NCBI GenBank assembly: GCA_017303855.1
Contig: JAFLBL010000001.1
Coordinates: 377,978 to 441,977 of the forward strand
Origin: Chitinophagales bacterium
GTDB taxonomy: Bacteria > Bacteroidota > Bacteroidia > Chitinophagales > Chitinophagaceae
Length of the DNA stretch: 64,000 nt
Direction: 5' to 3'
Shown here: positions 56,319-64,000 of the stretch, one piece after another
How positions within the stretch are numbered: position 1 is the first letter of the stretch
Layout: each line of letters starts with the position of its first letter
Translations under genes and position numbers: made by a program
The notes under the pieces: model-generated
The model's database searches: none
What the model saw: the letters and a program-made list of their open reading frames with translations, nothing else
Told to the model about the DNA's origin: nothing

Positions 56319-56810
56319 TTACTGAATCAGTTTTTTCGCTTCATTTACCAGGCAGGTACCCAGGGAGATCAGCAGCTCCTGGTCCTTTGGTGTCAGCAAT
56401 ACCACAATCTCCTTTTTATTAGTGCCCGTAAAAACAATCTGACTCACTTTCTGGCTGGTCAGTTTCTGCAATTGGGCGGTAGTGTTCCGGCTGTTTTTAT
56501 AGATAAAATGATATAGCCCTTCGCAATTCATGGTACCCGCATTGCGGAGGCTCATTTTCAGCTTTGTGCCTTCAAAATGTACAACCGCAGTAGACTGATC
56601 ATCAAAACAGCGGTTGGCTCCTTCTATGGAGAAAAGCAGGTCCACTTCCCGGCTGTCCGCATCAATGGACAGTGATGCACCGCTGAAATACATAAACCCG
56701 GTGGAAAGCCTGACCTCTTTGGTAAACGGATCCGTATCCTGTAAAAGTTTACAATCCTGGGATACAGCGAATACAGGACTCAGCAGGAGCAGGAAGACAA
56801 CAAATTTCAT
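56319..56810 (-). CDS. Exported hypothetical protein
   Basis: 163 residues from ATG 56810 (signal peptide MKFVVFLLLLSPVFAVSQ); the frame extends upstream but without a signal sequence. The mature protein is a mixed beta/alpha domain with FMYFSGASLSIDADSREVDLL-type strands and four cysteines, probably two disulfides. A TATTTTTA box lies 18 bases before the start on the minus strand. No family recognised. It is divergent from the T9SS type B gene. Confidence 0.72.
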   Translation of the reverse strand: MKFVVFLLLLSPVFAVSQDCKLLQDTDPFTKEVRLSTGFMYFSGASLSIDADSREVDLLFSIEGANRCFDDQSTAVVHFEGTKLKMSLRNAGTMNCEGLYHFIYKNSRNTTAQLQKLTSQKVSQIVFTGTNKKEIVVLLTPKDQELLISLGTCLVNEAKKLIQ

Positions 56811-56932
56811 ATACACGGTTTTATCCCCTAAAAATAGCTTTTTTTGACCCGGACAGCCAGTCAAACCTGTTAAAACCGCTAAAATTCCCCGACTGCCCGG
56901 GCAACCAGCGGCAGTACAATTACGTTTTTCTT

Positions 56933-56940
56933 TAACTTTA
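56933..56940 (+). promoter_or_regulatory. -7 box upstream of T9SS type B gene
   Basis: TAACTTTA, 41 bases before the ATG at 56982 (26 before the alternative ATG at 56967). Confidence 0.5.
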
Positions 56941-56981
56941 AGAGAACCAACGACTACTCCCGGCTAATGCCGGTTCACTTC

Positions 56982-59594
56982 ATGAGAAAGCTGTCTGCCA
57001 TATTGCTGATCCAGCTGGCAGTGCCAATATGGGCCTGGGCAAGCCACATAACAGGTGGTGAAATGTTTTATACATATGGGGGATTAAATGGCGGCCTTCA
57101 CCGCTACAACGTTACCCTGAAATTATACCAGCGGTGCAACAGCGGTCGCCAGTTCCCGAATCCTACCACCATTTCGGTTTTTGACAAAACCAATGGAATA
57201 CGGGTGCTGGATATAAGTGCCACAATCAGCACACAGGAAACAATCAGTATTACCACACCAGATCCCTGTATTACCAATCCGCCAAATGTTTGTTATGAAG
57301 TGGCGTATTATAGCTTTACGATTAATCTGCCATCCACAGCAGCCGGGTATGTACTGGCCAGCCAGGTAAATTACCGGATAAACGGCATCAATAATCTGCA
57401 ACCGGGATATAACAATATCGGGGCAATGTATACCGCTGAAATACCCGGACATGCAAATGCCGGTGGCGCTCCGGTTAATAGCAGCGCCTTCTTTACCGGC
57501 TCGGATCTGGTGGTGGTCTGTGCCAATAATGATATGCGTTACAGTTTTGCCGCATTTGATCCCGATGGCGATCAGTTGCGATATACATTTTGTTCGGCCT
57601 ATGCCAGTACCGGAGGCAGTGGAGGTAACCCCGGCCCGCCAGACTCCCCGCCCTTTCCGCAAGTGCCCTATAACACTCCTTCCTTTAACCTGAATCAACC
57701 GCTGGGCCAGGCAGTTCAGATTCATCCCTCAACAGGAATGATCACAGGTATCGCTCCCGATGTGGGCATTTATGTGGTTACCGTATGTGTACAGGAAATA
57801 AGAGCAGGCCGGGTAATTGCCACCCAGCGGAAAGATATTCAGATTAATGTGGCCGACTGTGATGTGGCAGCGGCTTCACTGGAACCGGAGTATCTGTTAT
57901 GCAAAAACAGCCTGACGATCAACCTGTCAAATCAGTCTTCCAGCCCGTTGATCGTGAGTACCTATTGGGAATTTCTGGACGAATCCAATGCCGTCATCTA
58001 CCGGTCAAACGACCCACTTGTTACCTATACTTTCCCTGTTGCCGGATTGTATAAAGTGCGGCTGGTCATTAACCGAAACCAGACCTGTTCCGACTCTACC
58101 GAAGCTATTATCAGGGCATTTCCGGGCTTCACACCCGGTTTCAGTTATGTGGGCATCTGTCTCAGCTTTCCCACCCGGTTCACCGATGAAACCGTTTCAG
58201 TTTATGGCGTACCCGATTCCTGGGACTGGAATTTCGGTGAACCCAGTGACTTTTTAGCGGGATCGGAAGATCAACATCCTGCATACACTTATCCGCTTAT
58301 GGGAACTAAACAAATCCGGCTGATCGTTACTGATACACGTGGTTGCAGGGATACATTATATAAAACGGTGACTGTTTTAGATAAACCACCCATACAGCTG
58401 GCTTTCCGGGATACATTGATATGTCTGAACGATGCCCTCACTCTCCAGGCACAGGGTATGGGGACATACAACTGGACACCGGTGGTGAATATGATTAACC
58501 CGGCTTCAGCGAATCCAACCGTAAGACCATTACAAACCACCCGCTACTATGTTACTTTAACAGAAAGTAATTGTGTAAATACCGATTCAGTACTGGTACG
58601 TGTGGTGAATGAGGTAAGCCTGCAGGCAATGAACGACACTACGATCTGCCAGGGTGATACCATCCGGCTCCGGATACAATCGAACGGACTGCAATACCAG
58701 TGGACGCCGGCCGGCCAGATAATAAACCCGCAGGTACAAAATCCGCTTGTGTTTACACAAAACAACACGCTTTACCAGGTAACCGCCCGCATTGGCGGTT
58801 GTAACGCTACGCAGAGCATCCGGGTCAATCCCATTCCGTATCCGGTTGTACAGGCTGGTGCTGATCAGACGATTTGCTACAATGCCCTCACCACATTACA
58901 AGGCAGTACCGATGCCGGCAACTGGACCTGGCAACCGGCCAGCCTGCTGAATAATAATCAACTGCTGCAACCCCTGGCCGATCCGGATCAGACCACCGAT
59001 TTTATACTAACGGCAACGGACAACCGTGGATGCCCGAAACCGGTGAGCGACACCGTGCGGGTACAGGTGGAACCGGCCATCCGGTTGCTGGTCACCAACG
59101 ACACATCCGTGGTGGAAGGTCAGCCGCTGCAATTACAGGCACTGGGAGCCGCCGCTTATCTATGGTCTCCCCCGGATTTTTTATCATCAGCCGTAATTCC
59201 GGATCCGGTTGCCGTTTTCAGGAGTGAGTCAACCGGCTTCAGTTATAAAATAGTGGGTACCAGTGTAGCCGGTTGTAAAGATTCCACCCGTATTACCATT
59301 AAAGTATTTAAGACCGGTCCCTCCGTGTTTGTACCAACAGCTTTTACACCCAATAATGACGGACGCAACGACCGGCTGTTTCCCGTGGCGGTAGGTATGA
59401 AAAAAATTGATTATTTCCGTATTTATAACCGGTGGGGACAACTGGTATTCAGCACCCAACGCAACGGTGACGGATGGGACGGACGGATCAATGGACAGCT
59501 GCAAACAACCTCCACCTATGTCTGGGCCGTAAGTGCGGTGGACTACAATGGCAACAGGTATTTTCAGAAAGGGCTGACCACGCTGATACAATAG
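56982..59594 (+). CDS. Large secreted protein with T9SS type B sorting domain (gliding-motility-associated C-terminal domain)
   Basis: 870 residues from ATG 56982, chosen because MRKLSAILLIQLAVPIWAWA is a signal peptide; an ATG five codons upstream is possible. The N-terminal region (about 20-290, starting SHITGGEMFYTYGG) is a beta-sandwich seen in similar Chitinophagaceae proteins. PKD-like or Ig-like repeats follow (about 300-780; e.g. FPVAGLYKVRLVI, YTYPLMGTKQIRLIVTD, NYALTTLQGSTDAG-type). The last 90 residues (VPTAFTPNNDGRNDRLFPV to the end) are the type B domain that directs T9SS secretion. Probably a surface adhesin or matrix protein. Confidence 0.9.
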   Translation: MRKLSAILLIQLAVPIWAWASHITGGEMFYTYGGLNGGLHRYNVTLKLYQRCNSGRQFPNPTTISVFDKTNGIRVLDISATISTQETISITTPDPCITNPPNVCYEVAYYSFTINLPSTAAGYVLASQVNYRINGINNLQPGYNNIGAMYTAEIPGHANAGGAPVNSSAFFTGSDLVVVCANNDMRYSFAAFDPDGDQLRYTFCSAYASTGGSGGNPGPPDSPPFPQVPYNTPSFNLNQPLGQAVQIHPSTGMITGIAPDVGIYVVTVCVQEIRAGRVIATQRKDIQINVADCDVAAASLEPEYLLCKNSLTINLSNQSSSPLIVSTYWEFLDESNAVIYRSNDPLVTYTFPVAGLYKVRLVINRNQTCSDSTEAIIRAFPGFTPGFSYVGICLSFPTRFTDETVSVYGVPDSWDWNFGEPSDFLAGSEDQHPAYTYPLMGTKQIRLIVTDTRGCRDTLYKTVTVLDKPPIQLAFRDTLICLNDALTLQAQGMGTYNWTPVVNMINPASANPTVRPLQTTRYYVTLTESNCVNTDSVLVRVVNEVSLQAMNDTTICQGDTIRLRIQSNGLQYQWTPAGQIINPQVQNPLVFTQNNTLYQVTARIGGCNATQSIRVNPIPYPVVQAGADQTICYNALTTLQGSTDAGNWTWQPASLLNNNQLLQPLADPDQTTDFILTATDNRGCPKPVSDTVRVQVEPAIRLLVTNDTSVVEGQPLQLQALGAAAYLWSPPDFLSSAVIPDPVAVFRSESTGFSYKIVGTSVAGCKDSTRITIKVFKTGPSVFVPTAFTPNNDGRNDRLFPVAVGMKKIDYFRIYNRWGQLVFSTQRNGDGWDGRINGQLQTTSTYVWAVSAVDYNGNRYFQKGLTTLIQ

Positions 59595-59614
59595 CACCTG
59601 TTTATTACAGGTGA

Positions 59615-59932
59615 TCAGATACGAACTGCCGTGCCGGTTGCAATCACCATCAGCATACTGCCGCCGCTGCCGATGGTCTCAAAATCGAGATCCACGCCTA
59701 CAATAGCATTGGCCCCCATGGCCTGGGCTCTTTCCGCCAGTTCACGCAACGCGTCTTCCTTGGCTTCTTCGAGTACCCGTTCATAGGTTTTACTACGACC
59801 GCCAAAAACATCCCGGAGACCGGCAAATATGTCTTTGAAAATATTGGCACCAATTATACTCTGCGCATTAATAACACCCATGTATTCCTGTACGGGCTTC
59901 CCTTCAATAACGTTGGTAGTGGTGATCAGCAT
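59615..59932 (-). CDS. YbjQ family protein
   Basis: 105 residues. Starts MLITTTNVIEGKPVQEYMGV and contains GANIFKDIFAGLRDVFGGRSK, the YbjQ (UPF0145) pattern; the rest is an alpha/beta core with ANAIVGVDLDFETIG. The family forms pentamers and its role is unknown. It begins 2 bases after the M48 protease gene and is co-transcribed with it. Confidence 0.93.
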   Translation of the reverse strand: MLITTTNVIEGKPVQEYMGVINAQSIIGANIFKDIFAGLRDVFGGRSKTYERVLEEAKEDALRELAERAQAMGANAIVGVDLDFETIGSGGSMLMVIATGTAVRI

Positions 59933-59934
59933 GG

Positions 59935-61002
59935 TTATCTTTTTAATTGATCAAAAATAGCGCTTAAACGGGGCTGCTCTTCCACAGCCGCCTGTTTTGA
60001 CAATTCTTTAATATAGGCAATCCGGTTATCTATATCAGGATGACTCAGTAAAAACTCCGGCAGGGCTGATTCCGGAGCCGACTCCTTCAGGTGTCTGAAT
60101 AATGCAGGAAAACCCTCCGGATCTATACGGCGCTCCATCAGCAGGTTTAGCCCTTCGGTATCCGCCTCTTTCTCCAGGGAACGGGAATAGGTGAGTGATT
60201 TCACGTCGTCCGCATGATCGATTAATACCGATGTTACACTGCCCATCCTTCCGAACAATAATCCGAGAAAAACCTTTGATCCCAGTTTTCTGAATATTGA
60301 CTTTGTGGCATGTTGCCGGGCCACATGGGTATATTCATGACTCAGCAATGCCGCCAGTTCCGGGTAGGTCCGGATTTTATCCAACAGGGCACTGTAGACA
60401 ACAAGTTGCCCGCCCGGCACCGCAAACGCATTAACCGTTTTATCGTTTATTACAGAAATCCGGATCCGGTACGGAGTTTCGATTTCCATAGCTGCGAAAA
60501 ATTCATTTAGTAAGCGACTGGAAGCCGTGTCTTCAGAAGACTTCAGCTGCATGGCATCATATACCGCGTCTCCCAATTGTCGTTCCGTTTCAGGCGCTAC
60601 AGACTCCGCAATTTTTTCAGAAAGATAGGGCACAAACATAAAATACAACAGAACCAGCAGTAACAGGAATCCGGTCATGAATAACAACACACGCCCCCTG
60701 AATCCGGCATTCTTTTTCCTGTGCCATGGTTTACTGAGTTCTGCCTGCATTTCCTGTACCAATGCTGCCGCCTCTTTACCCTGAACGCGGATTTCCTGTC
60801 CGGAAGATCCATGTCGTACAACCGAATCTCCCGAAGAAACTTCAAATGAAGCTGTCAATTCCCCGATGGGCAATTGAAGAGTACGGGGTTGATCCGCCTC
60901 ATCCCTGTACCCGACACTGATCGTTTTATCAAATATGAGTAAACTGGCAGGGATCGGGTCCTCCGTACGGGAAATTGTATAGTGGGCAAAGAAATTTCTC
61001 AC
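59935..61002 (-). CDS. M48 family metalloprotease with N-terminal membrane anchor
   Basis: 355 residues from a GTG start at 61002, supported by a TACATTTG box ending 4 bases before it. An N-terminal domain (about 1-95) is followed by one transmembrane helix (about 105-130) and an M48 (HtpX/Oma1-like) zinc protease with HEYTH at 222-226 (His222, Glu223, His226) and a later KEADTEGLNLL near 270 that supplies a third ligand Glu. It probably degrades misfolded membrane or periplasmic proteins. Co-transcribed with ybjQ. Confidence 0.9.
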   Translation of the reverse strand: MRNFFAHYTISRTEDPIPASLLIFDKTISVGYRDEADQPRTLQLPIGELTASFEVSSGDSVVRHGSSGQEIRVQGKEAAALVQEMQAELSKPWHRKKNAGFRGRVLLFMTGFLLLLVLLYFMFVPYLSEKIAESVAPETERQLGDAVYDAMQLKSSEDTASSRLLNEFFAAMEIETPYRIRISVINDKTVNAFAVPGGQLVVYSALLDKIRTYPELAALLSHEYTHVARQHATKSIFRKLGSKVFLGLLFGRMGSVTSVLIDHADDVKSLTYSRSLEKEADTEGLNLLMERRIDPEGFPALFRHLKESAPESALPEFLLSHPDIDNRIAYIKELSKQAAVEEQPRLSAIFDQLKR

Positions 61003-61006
61003 ATCC

Positions 61007-61014
61007 CAAATGTA
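61007..61014 (-). promoter_or_regulatory. -7 box 4 bases before GTG start of M48 protease gene
   Basis: TACATTTG (consensus) on the minus strand, GGAT, then GTG at 61002. Confidence 0.7.
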
Positions 61015-61113
61015 GTAAAGGCCATGCAGATTCTGATTCCGGTCATATAACCGGAATAAAACGGGCCGGTTCAGAACTTTTATAGTGGAATTTTGTAATT
61101 ATGCACATCCATT

Positions 61114-61902
61114 ATGATACAGGCATATAACTTTCTGGCCTCCTGGCAATTATTTCCTGAAAAAGGCACCTACGAATATGGTGAACGGCCGAAAAGCGGC
61201 ATCTATAAAATTGAAGCCGTTCCTGAGAAAAAAGAGTTGCAGATCTTCCACAATTGGGTTACCCTGGAAAACAAAGCCTATTCTTCCGGCTATAAAATCA
61301 ATGCTGATGGCGAGCTGAATCCTTTTGACAATACGGAACTGGCCGAAAAAGTACAGGCACTGATACCGGACGGAATAACTTTTGAAATTCATTTTTATAC
61401 AAAGGGTGAAATCACGCTGCATGTAGTACATGAAATTATGCCCAATGGTTATCTCCGGGTAACCCAGCAAAGCCGGCGGCCAGACGGCAGTTCCTATACC
61501 AACAGGGAGTACTACCACAAGCAAATGAGTGTGCTTCCGTATTCGGCTTCAGTTTCCGGTGCGGTAATAAAAGCCACGGAAGAAGGGGTGATCAAACACA
61601 AAGCCCTTACGGCCATGGAAGAGCAGACCAATATGCAACTGGAACAGATCCGAAAACAAATTGAATTACTGGCACTGCAGGCCCATGAAATACAGCAACG
61701 GAAGGAATTATCCATGATGATCTACAATGCCCGTCTTTCTTTTAAACCCAATATCGGCCAGACCTATTATCTCTATGAGAAAAAGGATGAATCCTTTATG
61801 CTTTCCCTGGTTTCCCCCAAAGACTGGGGATCATCCGGCCCCTTTAAAAAATTTGTGGCCGCCGTTCAATTGCTCGCCGATCATACCTGGAAAGAACTCT
61901 GA
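61114..61902 (+). CDS. DUF2452-like protein
   Basis: 262 residues, no signal peptide. The C-terminal part (about 165-262: LEQIRKQIELLALQAHEIQQ, then IYNARLSFKPNIGQTYYLYEK) matches the DUF2452 pattern as I recall it. The N-terminal half (about 1-150) has beta strands such as IFHNWVTLENKAYSSGYKIN and EIHFYTKGEITLHVVHEIM and may bind a lipid or ligand. No function is known. It is 21 bases before pdxJ, whose promoter lies in the end of the gene. Confidence 0.75.
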   Translation: MIQAYNFLASWQLFPEKGTYEYGERPKSGIYKIEAVPEKKELQIFHNWVTLENKAYSSGYKINADGELNPFDNTELAEKVQALIPDGITFEIHFYTKGEITLHVVHEIMPNGYLRVTQQSRRPDGSSYTNREYYHKQMSVLPYSASVSGAVIKATEEGVIKHKALTAMEEQTNMQLEQIRKQIELLALQAHEIQQRKELSMMIYNARLSFKPNIGQTYYLYEKKDESFMLSLVSPKDWGSSGPFKKFVAAVQLLADHTWKEL

Positions 61903-61911
61903 TCGTTTTTG

Positions 61912-61919
61912 TATTTTTG
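61912..61919 (+). promoter_or_regulatory. -7 box 4 bases before pdxJ start codon
   Basis: TATTTTTG (consensus), CGGC, ATG at 61924. The upstream in-frame TTG at 61909 lies before the box and is rejected. Confidence 0.75.
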
Positions 61920-61923
61920 CGGC

Positions 61924-62643
61924 ATGACGAAACTCTCGGTTAACATCAATAAGATCGCCACCCTGCGCAATTCTCGCGGGGGCAATAACCCGGATGTGGT
62001 AAAAGCGGCCGTGGATGTGCAGTTATTCGGCGCCGATGGCGTAACCGTACACCCCCGTCCGGATGAACGGCATATACGCTATGACGATGTACGCCAGATT
62101 AAAAAAATCATTACCACCGAGTTTAATATTGAGGGCAACTGTACCGAACAGAAATTCGTGGACCTGGTGCTGGAAACCCAACCCGACCAGGTAACCCTGG
62201 TACCCGACACCCTGGGACAACTAACCAGCGATCATGGCTGGGATACGATAAAGAACAAAAACTATCTCCGTGATATTATCAGTGTATTTAAGAAAGCAGG
62301 TATACGCGTCAGCATTTTCGTAGACCCCGTTGTGGAAATGGTATCAGGTGCAGCTGAAACCGGGACTGACCGGATTGAGTTATATACGGAAGGATATGCC
62401 AGGGAGTACGGAGCCGGAAGCAGGGAGCCGGGAGTCGCTCCCTATGTAGCTGCCGCTAAAAAAGCCAGGGAACTGGGTTTAGGATTAAATGCCGGTCATG
62501 ATCTGGATCTGCACAACCTGCAATTCTTTAAGCAACAGATACCCTGGCTGGATGAAGTGAGTATCGGTCATGCATTGATCTGCGATGCCCTTTACCTGGG
62601 ATTGGAAAACAGCATTCAGCTTTATAAAAGACAGCTGCAATAA
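61924..62643 (+). CDS. pdxJ: Pyridoxine 5'-phosphate synthase
   Basis: 239 residues, normal length. TIM-barrel with KLSVNINKIATLRNSRGG at the start (substrate-binding), DGVTVHPRPDERHI near residue 40, EGNCTEQKFVDLVL near 72, RIELYTEGYA near 153, and LGLNAGHDLDLHNL near 194. It condenses 1-amino-propan-2-one 3-phosphate and DXP to pyridoxine 5'-phosphate, the last step of DXP-dependent vitamin B6 synthesis. A leaderless-type promoter precedes it. Confidence 0.97.
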   Translation: MTKLSVNINKIATLRNSRGGNNPDVVKAAVDVQLFGADGVTVHPRPDERHIRYDDVRQIKKIITTEFNIEGNCTEQKFVDLVLETQPDQVTLVPDTLGQLTSDHGWDTIKNKNYLRDIISVFKKAGIRVSIFVDPVVEMVSGAAETGTDRIELYTEGYAREYGAGSREPGVAPYVAAAKKARELGLGLNAGHDLDLHNLQFFKQQIPWLDEVSIGHALICDALYLGLENSIQLYKRQLQ

Positions 62644-62771
62644 TTTTATTACTTATACGATTATTTGGCGTATGACGAAAATCATGCCCCACCCTACCTG
62701 TCGGCCCCATCTTCCGTAACCAAGGTTACATTTCCCTACTGATCAATTGTTTTCTTTTGCAGTAGCAAAGA

Positions 62772-62803
62772 AAGTTAACAAGTTAACAGGTTGATAAGTT
62801 AAC
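62772..62803. repeat. Octamer array AAGTTAAC, four units
   Basis: AAGTTAAC, AAGTTAAC, AGGTTGAT, AAGTTAAC in exact 8-bp phase. The complementary-sense array follows at 62830-62861. Confidence 0.85.
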
Positions 62804-62829
62804 GAGGAGTTTTTCTCAGTTTAAGCCTT

Positions 62830-62861
62830 GTCAACTTTTCAACTTATAAACCTATCAACCT
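62830..62861. repeat. Octamer array, four units, ending 2 bases before the next start codon
   Basis: GTCAACTT, TTCAACTT, ATAAACCT, ATCAACCT in phase. It can pair partly with the array at 62772-62803 to form a stem before the ATG at 62864. Confidence 0.85.
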
Positions 62862-62863
62862 TT

Positions 62864-64000
62864 ATGAAGTATATCATTATAGGCGCCGTAGCCGGGGGTG
62901 CCAGTGCCGCCGCCCGTCTGAGACGGTTAAATGAAAAAGCAGAGATTGTGATTTTTGAAAAAGGAGAATATATCTCCTACGCAAACTGCGGATTGCCGTA
63001 TTATATAGGCGATGTGATCAGTGACCGGAATAAACTCTTTGTCCAGACCGCTAGCTCTTTCCGCAACCGCTTCAATATTGATGTACGCATATCCACCGAA
63101 GTAACCGGTATCAATACGGCCAATAAAACGGTCAGTGCCCGTAACCTGTTGACAGGCGAAGAATATACGGAGTCATTTGACAAACTGGTGCTTTCTCCGG
63201 GAGCGGAACCCATCCGCCCGCCCCTGCCGGGTATCGGACTGCCAGGCATTTTCACCTTAAGGAATGTTACCGATACGGATTATATCAAACAATATGTTGA
63301 CCAGCGGAAAGAAGGTCGCGCCGTAGTGATCGGGGCCGGATTTATCGGATTGGAAATGGCCGAGAACCTGCACGATCTTGGCATGCAGGTAACCATTGTG
63401 GAAATGGGCAACCAGATTCTGGCCCCGGTTGATTTCCCGGTGGCCGCCATGGCACAGCAGCATATCCGTTCAAAAGGTGTTGATTTGCGTTTAAGCAGTG
63501 CCGTTACCGGCTTTGAAAAGGAAAACGACACCCTGAACGTATTGCTGAAAGACGGCACTGTGCTGGAAGCGGATGTGGTGATCCTTTCGATAGGCGTAAA
63601 ACCCGACACCCGGCTGGCGGTTGCAGCCGGCCTGGAACAGGGGGCTGCCAGGGGTATAAAGGTCAATGAATACCTGCAAACCTCTCACCCGGATATATAT
63701 GCTGTAGGAGACGCAATTGAGTTTCCCAACCCGGTTACCGGGCAGTCCATGAATACTTACCTGGCCGGACCCGCTAACAAACAGGGACGTATAGCCGCAA
63801 ACAATATTGTACTCGGCAACAAACACAAGTATAATGGCGCCATCAATACCGCCATCGTAAAGGTATTCGACATGACGGTAGCCACGGCTGGCACCGCCAG
63901 TAAACATTTAAAAGCAGCGGGCATCAATCATATCGTGTCCACCAATCATAGCGGATCGCATGCCGGATACTATCCGGGTGCCCGGCAGATGACGATACAG
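62864..64000 (+). CDS. CoA-disulfide reductase / FAD-dependent pyridine nucleotide-disulfide oxidoreductase, N-terminal part
   Basis: 379 codons visible; the gene runs out of the window in frame. FAD-binding IIIGAVAGGASAAARLRRL at residues 4-22; the single active Cys42 in SYANCGLPYYIG, the CoA-disulfide reductase/NADH oxidase signature; NAD-binding VVIGAGFIGLEMAE near 153; and the second FAD motif IYAVGDAIE near 284. The family reduces CoA disulfide or polysulfide with NAD(P)H. A C-terminal rhodanese domain, present in many such proteins, would lie beyond the window and cannot be judged. An octamer array ends just before the start. Confidence 0.93.
   Translation, partial: MKYIIIGAVAGGASAAARLRRLNEKAEIVIFEKGEYISYANCGLPYYIGDVISDRNKLFVQTASSFRNRFNIDVRISTEVTGINTANKTVSARNLLTGEEYTESFDKLVLSPGAEPIRPPLPGIGLPGIFTLRNVTDTDYIKQYVDQRKEGRAVVIGAGFIGLEMAENLHDLGMQVTIVEMGNQILAPVDFPVAAMAQQHIRSKGVDLRLSSAVTGFEKENDTLNVLLKDGTVLEADVVILSIGVKPDTRLAVAAGLEQGAARGIKVNEYLQTSHPDIYAVGDAIEFPNPVTGQSMNTYLAGPANKQGRIAANNIVLGNKHKYNGAINTAIVKVFDMTVATAGTASKHLKAAGINHIVSTNHSGSHAGYYPGARQMTIQ

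Noticed and set aside
1..64000. Insertion sequences, integrases, phage genes or genomic-island borders
   Set aside because: None was seen: no transposase, integrase, toxin-antitoxin pair or tRNA-flanked direct repeats; the metal island has no clear mobility genes.

Overview
The window looks like chromosome from a Bacteroidota bacterium, most likely family Chitinophagaceae. Evidence: TAnnTTTG-type -7 promoter boxes and little sign of Shine-Dalgarno sequences, type IX secretion (T9SS) type A and type B C-terminal domains, a SprE/PorW-like TPR protein, a Bacteroidota putative porin, SusC-like TonB receptors with CarboxypepD_reg-type domains, a CusA pump fused to a TolC-like protein, and a short Lys/Ala/Pro histone H1-like protein. 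There is no rRNA or tRNA gene, transposase, integrase or CRISPR array. The genus is not determined; everything here was read by eye, with no database search.

Layout. 1-4.7 kb: glycan-related operon (GH3 glycosidase end, sialate O-acetylesterase, Gfo/Idh/MocA oxidoreductase, zinc alcohol dehydrogenase) closed by a terminator. 5.2-5.6 kb: tmRNA gene on the minus strand. 5.8-7.6 kb: membrane-anchored MutS-like ATPase. 7.8-11.9 kb (minus): RseP protease, Dxr and a GH3-auxin-type acyl-adenylating enzyme. 12.0-12.9 kb: ribosomal proteins L21 and L27 and a 40-residue histone-like protein. 13.1-19.0 kb: a PolX-type protein whose polymerase site is lost, an amidohydrolase lipoprotein, and an unassigned glutamine amidotransferase / ATP-grasp-like / cupin cluster. 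19.1-21.4 kb: Tex.

21.5-35.7 kb (minus) is a heavy-metal (probably copper-type) island: membrane fusion lipoprotein, CusA-TolC fusion pump, a small metal-locus protein, a TonB receptor under a 42-bp palindrome, a second TonB receptor carrying its own HMA metal-binding domain, an outer membrane protein, a TlpA-like thioredoxin, an HMA protein, an exported HMA protein with a 22-cysteine metallothionein-like tail, and a small Cys-rich protein. The logic suggested is periplasmic capture of metal by HMA modules, outer membrane passage through TonB receptors, and efflux by the fused RND pump.

35.8-42.7 kb (minus): putative porin, a lipoprotein, and two T9SS cargo proteins including a secreted endonuclease I. 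43.0-45.0 kb: sucC and a GNAT acetyltransferase. 45.0-47.1 kb (minus): a bactofilin operon with AtpZ, an AtpI-like membrane protein and a SprT-like protease. 47.3-54.3 kb: SprE/PorW-like T9SS protein, PBP1A and adenosylhomocysteinase. 54.4-55.6 kb: a TetR regulator and an exported protein, each preceded by the same operator. 55.7-61.0 kb: small hypothetical genes, a T9SS type B adhesin-like protein, YbjQ and an M48 protease. 61.1-64.0 kb: a DUF2452-type protein, pdxJ and the start of a CoA-disulfide reductase.

Two genome-style signals cut across the gene content. First, at least eleven genes have a -7 promoter box ending only 3-6 bases (usually exactly 4) before the start codon, predicting leaderless mRNAs. 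Second, short intergenic spaces carry tandem arrays with a strict 7-bp (or 8-bp) period although the unit sequence differs between loci.
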